Shown here piece after piece: positions 63,051-64,000 of a stretch of 64,000 nt of DNA. The notes beneath the pieces are model-generated. The model saw only the letters and a list, made by a program, of their open reading frames with translations. It had not been told where the DNA came from and did not search any database. The position numbers were made by a program, and so were the translations under genes. How positions within the stretch are numbered: the first letter of the stretch is position 1; each line of letters opens with the position of its first letter. Source of the DNA: Gammaproteobacteria bacterium (lineage in GTDB: Bacteria; Pseudomonadota; Gammaproteobacteria; Burkholderiales; Rhodocyclaceae); the NCBI GenBank assembly GCA_018819515.1, contig JAHJPX010000002.1:158626-222625 (forward strand), read 5' to 3'.

Positions 63051-64000
63051 CGCTGACGACCCTCTCCCCCTTTGGTGCAGCATTCCGCAGGCGCTGGTCC
63101 AGTGCGATCAGGCGCTGGTCCAGTGCGATCAGGCGCCGCGCTTCGGTGGCGTTCATGGCGCCGACAAAATTGCTGTGCAGGCGAAAGACATCCGACGGGC
63201 CGCGCTCGAGCGGCGTGGTTCGCAGGGCTGCGCGTATTCCGGCTATGGCGTTGCCAGGAGTGGCCTGCACCGCGACGCGAAGCGTGTCCAGTATATTGGT
63301 GAACCGGCTGGTACGGAACCGCGACAGCGGCTGGCTGGTGAAAGCTTCGGCAAAGGGGACATCCGCGAACCGGGGATAAGCGCGGGCAATGGCATCGTCG
63401 TGTAGCTTCTTCTGGTCGCAGGTTACCGACCAGGGCAGTGACAGGCCGAGCGCGACGAATTCCGGGTCCAGGTAGGGGCTGAAGACCGTCGTCGCTCCGC
63501 CAAGAATAGCGGTGGATACGAACGAGATTTCGCGCCGCGTGTAGTTCCAGAATTCGAATGCCTTGCTGGGGACTGGCCAGTCGGCACAGGCGCGGAGCGC
63601 CTGGGTGATGCGGTCAATGGCTGCCTCTTCGAGATCGGGCGAGAACAACGGTCCGGCGCCCCCTTTGTGTCCGTGACGGCTGATTACCGTGGCGTGACCA
63701 CTCATCATTCCACGGGCTATCCCCTCGAAATCGTCGCGTGCCGCAAGTTCCATGTAGGCGGCCGCATCGCTGTCGGTAGTAGTCAGGTTATCACCGGCGA
63801 TACCGTCGATTGCGGCATAGGCGCTACCAGAGAAGAAATCGTGCATCGGCATCATCTGCGCATGCTCGTCGGAACAGAGCTGGGTCATCAGTATCCCGCG
63901 CAGGCTGTCGCGCAGACGCATTCTGGGATGCCCCAGGATCGCGTGGCGTACGTTGGCGCGGGCGGCTACGGCGGAGGCCGCCTGAACCTCCGCATTCAGC
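63034..64000 (-). CDS. Asparagine-synthase-like protein, C-terminal part (5' end outside window)
   Basis: The frame is open to the end of the window, giving about 321 residues. VRHAILGHPRMRLRDSLRGILMTQLCSDEHAQMMPMHDFFSGSAYAAIDGIAGDNLTTTDSDAAAYMELAARDDFEGIARGMMSGHATVISRHGHKGGAGPLFSPDLEEAAIDRITQ and FVSTAILGGATTVFSPYLDPEFVALGLSLPWSVTCDQKKLHDDAIARAYPRFADVPFAE resemble the synthetase domain of AsnB-like proteins associated with polysaccharide or lipid modification. The classic SGGxDS loop is upstream, if present. A 21-bp tandem duplication lies near the 3' end. Confidence 0.65.
   Translation of the reverse strand, partial: LNAEVQAASAVAARANVRHAILGHPRMRLRDSLRGILMTQLCSDEHAQMMPMHDFFSGSAYAAIDGIAGDNLTTTDSDAAAYMELAARDDFEGIARGMMSGHATVISRHGHKGGAGPLFSPDLEEAAIDRITQALRACADWPVPSKAFEFWNYTRREISFVSTAILGGATTVFSPYLDPEFVALGLSLPWSVTCDQKKLHDDAIARAYPRFADVPFAEAFTSQPLSRFRTSRFTNILDTLRVAVQATPGNAIAGIRAALRTTPLERGPSDVFRLHSNFVGAMNATEARRLIALDQRLIALDQRLRNAAPKGERVVSDVHRR
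63091..63132. repeat. 21-bp tandem duplication inside the asparagine-synthase-like gene
   Basis: GCGCTGGTCCAGTGCGATCA plus G is repeated exactly at 63091-63111 and 63112-63132, adding seven residues (RLIALDQ twice) in frame. Confidence 0.9.

Overview
The window suggests a betaproteobacterium, most likely in or near the Rhodocyclales. The evidence is the left-flank gene order (ppsA end, NfeD/SPFH pair, smpB, ratA-rnfH, a DUF4124 gene, guaB, guaA), the high GC content and the protein sequences. This is inference from gene order and protein character, with no database search behind it.

Layout. Positions 1-6983 are ordinary chromosome ending in guaA. Positions 6969-61764 (about 54.8 kb) are a complete integrative and conjugative element (ICE) inserted into the 3' end of guaA. 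The 11-bp core ATCGAGTGGGA occurs in the last guaA codons (6969-6979) and again at 61754-61764. There it still reads as the end of guaA (Ile-Glu-Trp-Glu-stop, with a different stop codon) and is followed by what looks like the displaced guaA terminator. A P4-type tyrosine integrase at 7280-8536, preceded by repeated TGACGGTAA boxes that recur at the far end, fits this reading. Positions 61765-64000 are right-flank chromosome: a glycosyltransferase and the end of an asparagine-synthase-like gene.

ICE backbone (Tn4371-like order). A leftward type IV secretion operon traG-(RHH)-trbB-C-D-E-J-K-L-F-G-I-DUF2274 fills 8986-21205. The DNA-processing and maintenance block (relaxase, traF, DUF2840, an RHH protein, parA, repA, AlpA-like, DUF2285) fills 33480-39928. 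Between parA and repA lie a perfect DnaA box and three iteron-like repeats, a plausible plasmid-type origin. Small accessory genes (two DUF2958, XRE, DUF736, DUF932, radC) follow, several preceded by a long repeated leader.

Cargo. Nearly all of it looks like anti-phage defence, placed in three gaps of the backbone. (1) 21899-33413: one six-gene operon with an SNF2-type helicase carrying DUF3883, a DUF1156 DNA methyltransferase and a DUF499 ATPase (the helicase-methylase-ATPase, or Hma, set). Three extra genes are embedded between helicase and methylase: a STAS/GHKL-ATPase protein, a DUF4325 protein and a PIN nuclease. (2) 43573-52441: a reverse transcriptase coupled to a predicted Rossmann/methyltransferase-like protein, a GHKL ATPase fused to a PD-(D/E)XK nuclease, and a three-gene ABC-3C-type system. 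These are followed by SNase, DUF2726, SRAP and a membrane protein. (3) 58639-61602: an Abi_C-like abortive infection protein, an AbiEi/AbiEii toxin-antitoxin pair, and a truncated TatD-type gene resembling qatD, a probable relic of a lost Qat system.

The most interesting candidates for undescribed biology are the embedded STAS-GHKL/DUF4325/PIN module and the reverse transcriptase plus Rossmann-protein operon. No tRNA, rRNA, CRISPR array or transposase was seen.
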